A DNA stretch of 5,859 bases from DASUPK01 sp035456265 (GTDB taxonomy: Bacteria > Actinomycetota > Thermoleophilia > Solirubrobacterales > 70-9): assembly GCA_035456265.1 (NCBI GenBank), contig DATIDP010000191.1, positions 1 through 5,859 on the forward strand, given 5' to 3'. Below the pieces are notes generated by a model. That model did not search any database, was not told the DNA's origin, and worked only from the letters and a program-made list of their open reading frames with translations. The position numbers and the translations under genes were made by a program. Below, piece by piece: positions 4,461-5,859 of the stretch; position 1 is the stretch's first letter; the number at the start of each line of letters is the position of its first letter.

Positions 4461-5161
4461 AGCGGGAGAGCCTGCGAGCACGCCAACTGCGCGCCCGCGA
4501 CCTGCTGCGGGGGGACCTGGAGGGCAGAGACCTGGAGCAGCACGTCGAGGAGCGCCTGCTCACCACCACGCTCGAGAACGCGCTGAACTGGGGACGGGCG
4601 AACGCCATCTTCCCAATGACCTTCGGCCTCGCCTGCTGCGCGATCGAGCAGATCTCCCTGGTCACCTCGCGCTATGACATCGCCCGCTTCGGGGCCGAGG
4701 CGTTCAGGGCCACGCCGCGGCAGGCGGATCTGTTGATCCTCTCGGGCCGGGTGTCGATCAAAATGGCACCGGTCGTCCGCCGGGTCTACGACCAGATGCT
4801 CGAACCGAAGTGGGTCATGGCGATGGGAGCGTGCTCGTCGTCCGGGGGCATGTTCGCCAACTACGCCGTGGTCCAGGGGGCCGACAAGTTCATGCCGGTC
4901 GACGTCCACGTCCCGGGCTGCCCGCCGCGGCCGGAGGCCGTTCTGCACGGCCTCAACAAGCTGCAGCGGCTGATCCGCGGCCAGCCCGACCTCGGCTGGC
5001 GCCAGCGCTACAACGCCTTCGGGACCGAGGAGTGGGCGCGCCTCGAGACCGGCGAGCCCACCCCGGAGGCGATCGAGCGGGCCGCGCTGGCGGTCGCGCC
5101 GAAGCACTCGGAGACGGGGGAGCGCGGGATCGAGGTGCCAGGGACGGAGTCGGATGCCTGA
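4451..5161 (+). CDS. nuoB: NADH-quinone oxidoreductase subunit B (cluster N2)
   Basis: This peripheral-arm subunit carries iron-sulfur cluster N2, the last cofactor before quinone. With the TTG at 4451 as codon 1 the protein has 236 residues. The four N2 ligands are all present: tandem Cys62-Cys63 in GLACCAIE (59-66), Cys128 in GACSSSGGMF and Cys157 in VPGCPPRPE. Their spacing is one residue offset from E. coli NuoB. NWGRAN (46-51) and RYDIARFGAE are also family-typical. The first 40 residues are charged and variable, and the tail beyond about 190 is a hydrophilic extension that probably is not catalytic. The frame is open upstream to 4229, but that part is an out-of-frame reading of nuoA. 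The gene overlaps nuoA by 10 bp and nuoC by 8 bp, which suggests translational coupling. Confidence 0.95.
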   Translation: MEVERESLRARQLRARDLLRGDLEGRDLEQHVEERLLTTTLENALNWGRANAIFPMTFGLACCAIEQISLVTSRYDIARFGAEAFRATPRQADLLILSGRVSIKMAPVVRRVYDQMLEPKWVMAMGACSSSGGMFANYAVVQGADKFMPVDVHVPGCPPRPEAVLHGLNKLQRLIRGQPDLGWRQRYNAFGTEEWARLETGEPTPEAIERAALAVAPKHSETGERGIEVPGTESDA

Positions 5162-5714
5162 CGCGCCCGGCCTCGAGCTGATCGCCCAGGGAATCGAGGA
5201 GGTACGGCAGGGGACCGTCATCGAGACCTCCTTCGAGCACGACCGCGCCACGCTCATCGTCAACCCCGAGAACGTCCTGCACGCGCTCACCTGGCTGCGC
5301 GATACGCCGGAGCAGGGCTACCGCTTCCTCTCCAGCCTGCACGCCGCCGACTACCTGCCGGCCAGCCCGCGCTTCGCCATCCACTATGAGCTGATCTGCC
5401 GCGAGCGGGTGGAGCGGATCAACGTCAAGGCCCTGCTCGAGGACCCGGCCAGCGGCGAGACCAATGGCGCGAGCTCCGACGCCGAGAGGCTGCCCGAGAT
5501 CGACTCCTGCGTGGCGCTCTACCCCACGGCCGACTTTCAGGAGCGCGAGGTCTACGACTTCTTCGGCATCGTCTTCCGCGGCCACCCTGATCTGCGCCGC
5601 ATCGCGATGCCGGAGAACTACGTCGGCTGGCCCCAGCGACGCGACTTCCCGATCGGGGGCGAGCCGGTGCTGTTCACCCATAACGAGATCGAAGCCCCGA
5701 GGTGGTTCGAGTAA
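5154..5714 (+). CDS. nuoC: NADH-quinone oxidoreductase subunit C (30 kDa subunit)
   Basis: This 186-residue soluble subunit of the complex I peripheral arm packs against NuoB and NuoD near the quinone site. An N-terminal alpha/beta part (about 1-100) contains the strand-rich FEHDRATLIV and YRFLSSLHAADYL (58-70) segments typical of the 30 kDa family. The C-terminal signature is clear: ADFQEREVYDFFGIVFRGHP, then LRRIAMPENYVGWPQRRDFP. Length is near that of free-standing NuoC, so there is no NuoCD fusion. An insertion-like hydrophilic stretch at about 96-114 (DPASGETNGASSDAERLP) separates two core strands. The ATG at 5154 overlaps nuoB by 8 bp and has GGAG at 5146-5149. The TAA overlaps the next start by one base. 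Confidence 0.95.
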   Translation: MPDAPGLELIAQGIEEVRQGTVIETSFEHDRATLIVNPENVLHALTWLRDTPEQGYRFLSSLHAADYLPASPRFAIHYELICRERVERINVKALLEDPASGETNGASSDAERLPEIDSCVALYPTADFQEREVYDFFGIVFRGHPDLRRIAMPENYVGWPQRRDFPIGGEPVLFTHNEIEAPRWFE

Positions 5715-5859
5715 TGGCCGACGACGTGCTCAGGGATGAGGCGGAGATCACCGAGCGCGGCGTCGACCCGCTCACGGAGGACCCCTCCGCCGCCCTGGCC
5801 GACCGGGTCGAGGAGATTGCCGAGGGCGAGCTCCAGGGCCCCGGCCTCGAGCCCGAGCA
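5714..5859 (+). CDS. nuoD: Probable NADH-quinone oxidoreductase subunit D, N-terminal part
   Basis: Only 48 codons are visible before the window ends, starting from an ATG at 5714 that shares one base with the nuoC stop (TAATG). The visible peptide begins MADDVLRDEAEITERG and is strongly acidic, with 16 Asp/Glu against 3 Arg. None of the conserved NuoD core is reached, so the identity rests on gene order: nuoA-B-C-D is the standard arrangement. If the call is right, this NuoD has an acidic N-terminal extension of at least about 45 residues ahead of its core. Alternatives are a short separate ORF or a true start further downstream, outside the window. Confidence 0.7.
   Translation, partial: MADDVLRDEAEITERGVDPLTEDPSAALADRVEEIAEGELQGPGLEPE

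Noticed and set aside
4331..5290. Long minus-strand ORF opposite nuoA-nuoB-nuoC
   Set aside because: It is antisense to three well-identified complex I genes, and its composition is that of a shadow frame.
1..5859. Searched by eye for CRISPR repeats, tRNA or rRNA, transposase genes and terminal repeats
   Set aside because: No regularly spaced repeats, cloverleaf-like segments or mobile-element genes were seen; every gene-sized region is explained by the features given.

Overview
The window is high-GC, tightly packed chromosomal DNA of actinobacterial character. I lean towards the Thermoleophilia/Solirubrobacterales type, from the gene mix and the apparent leaderless promoters, but no marker gene fixes the lineage. 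I see no phage, transposon, CRISPR, tRNA or rRNA signature, and no stretch above 300 bases lacks a gene.

Left part (1-1093): a c-type cytochrome lipoprotein with one CxxCH motif runs off the left edge on the minus strand. It has a GTG start and a lipobox. Facing away from it is a complete flavin reductase-like FMN-binding protein (306-797, +). This converges on a 99-residue two-helix membrane protein (1093-794, -), and the two stop codons overlap inside one CTAG.

Middle part (1244-3519): an HxlR-type winged-helix regulator with a C-terminal SCP2-like domain (1885-1244, -) is divergent from a two-gene operon. That operon is a DUF899 thioredoxin-like protein (2003-2701) overlapping by ATGA a two-domain VOC/glyoxalase-like protein (2698-3519). 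An imperfect AT-rich dyad lies in the shared intergenic region. The likely reading is a small redox- or electrophile-responsive module in which the regulator controls itself and the operon; this is inference.

Right part (3547-5859): a four-helix, histidine-containing membrane protein of unknown function (3978-3547, -) is divergent from the start of the respiratory complex I operon: nuoA, nuoB, nuoC and the beginning of nuoD. Successive nuo genes overlap by 10, 8 and 1 bp, so they are probably translationally coupled. NuoB keeps all four cysteine ligands of cluster N2. A good sigma70-like promoter precedes nuoA, and a long imperfect dyad overlaps its -35 box.

As a whole this is housekeeping respiration next to a small accessory redox module. 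I do not see a clearly undescribed system. The items most worth checking are the two dyads at divergent promoters, the leaderless-promoter geometry repeated at separate genes, and the uncharacterised membrane protein beside nuo.
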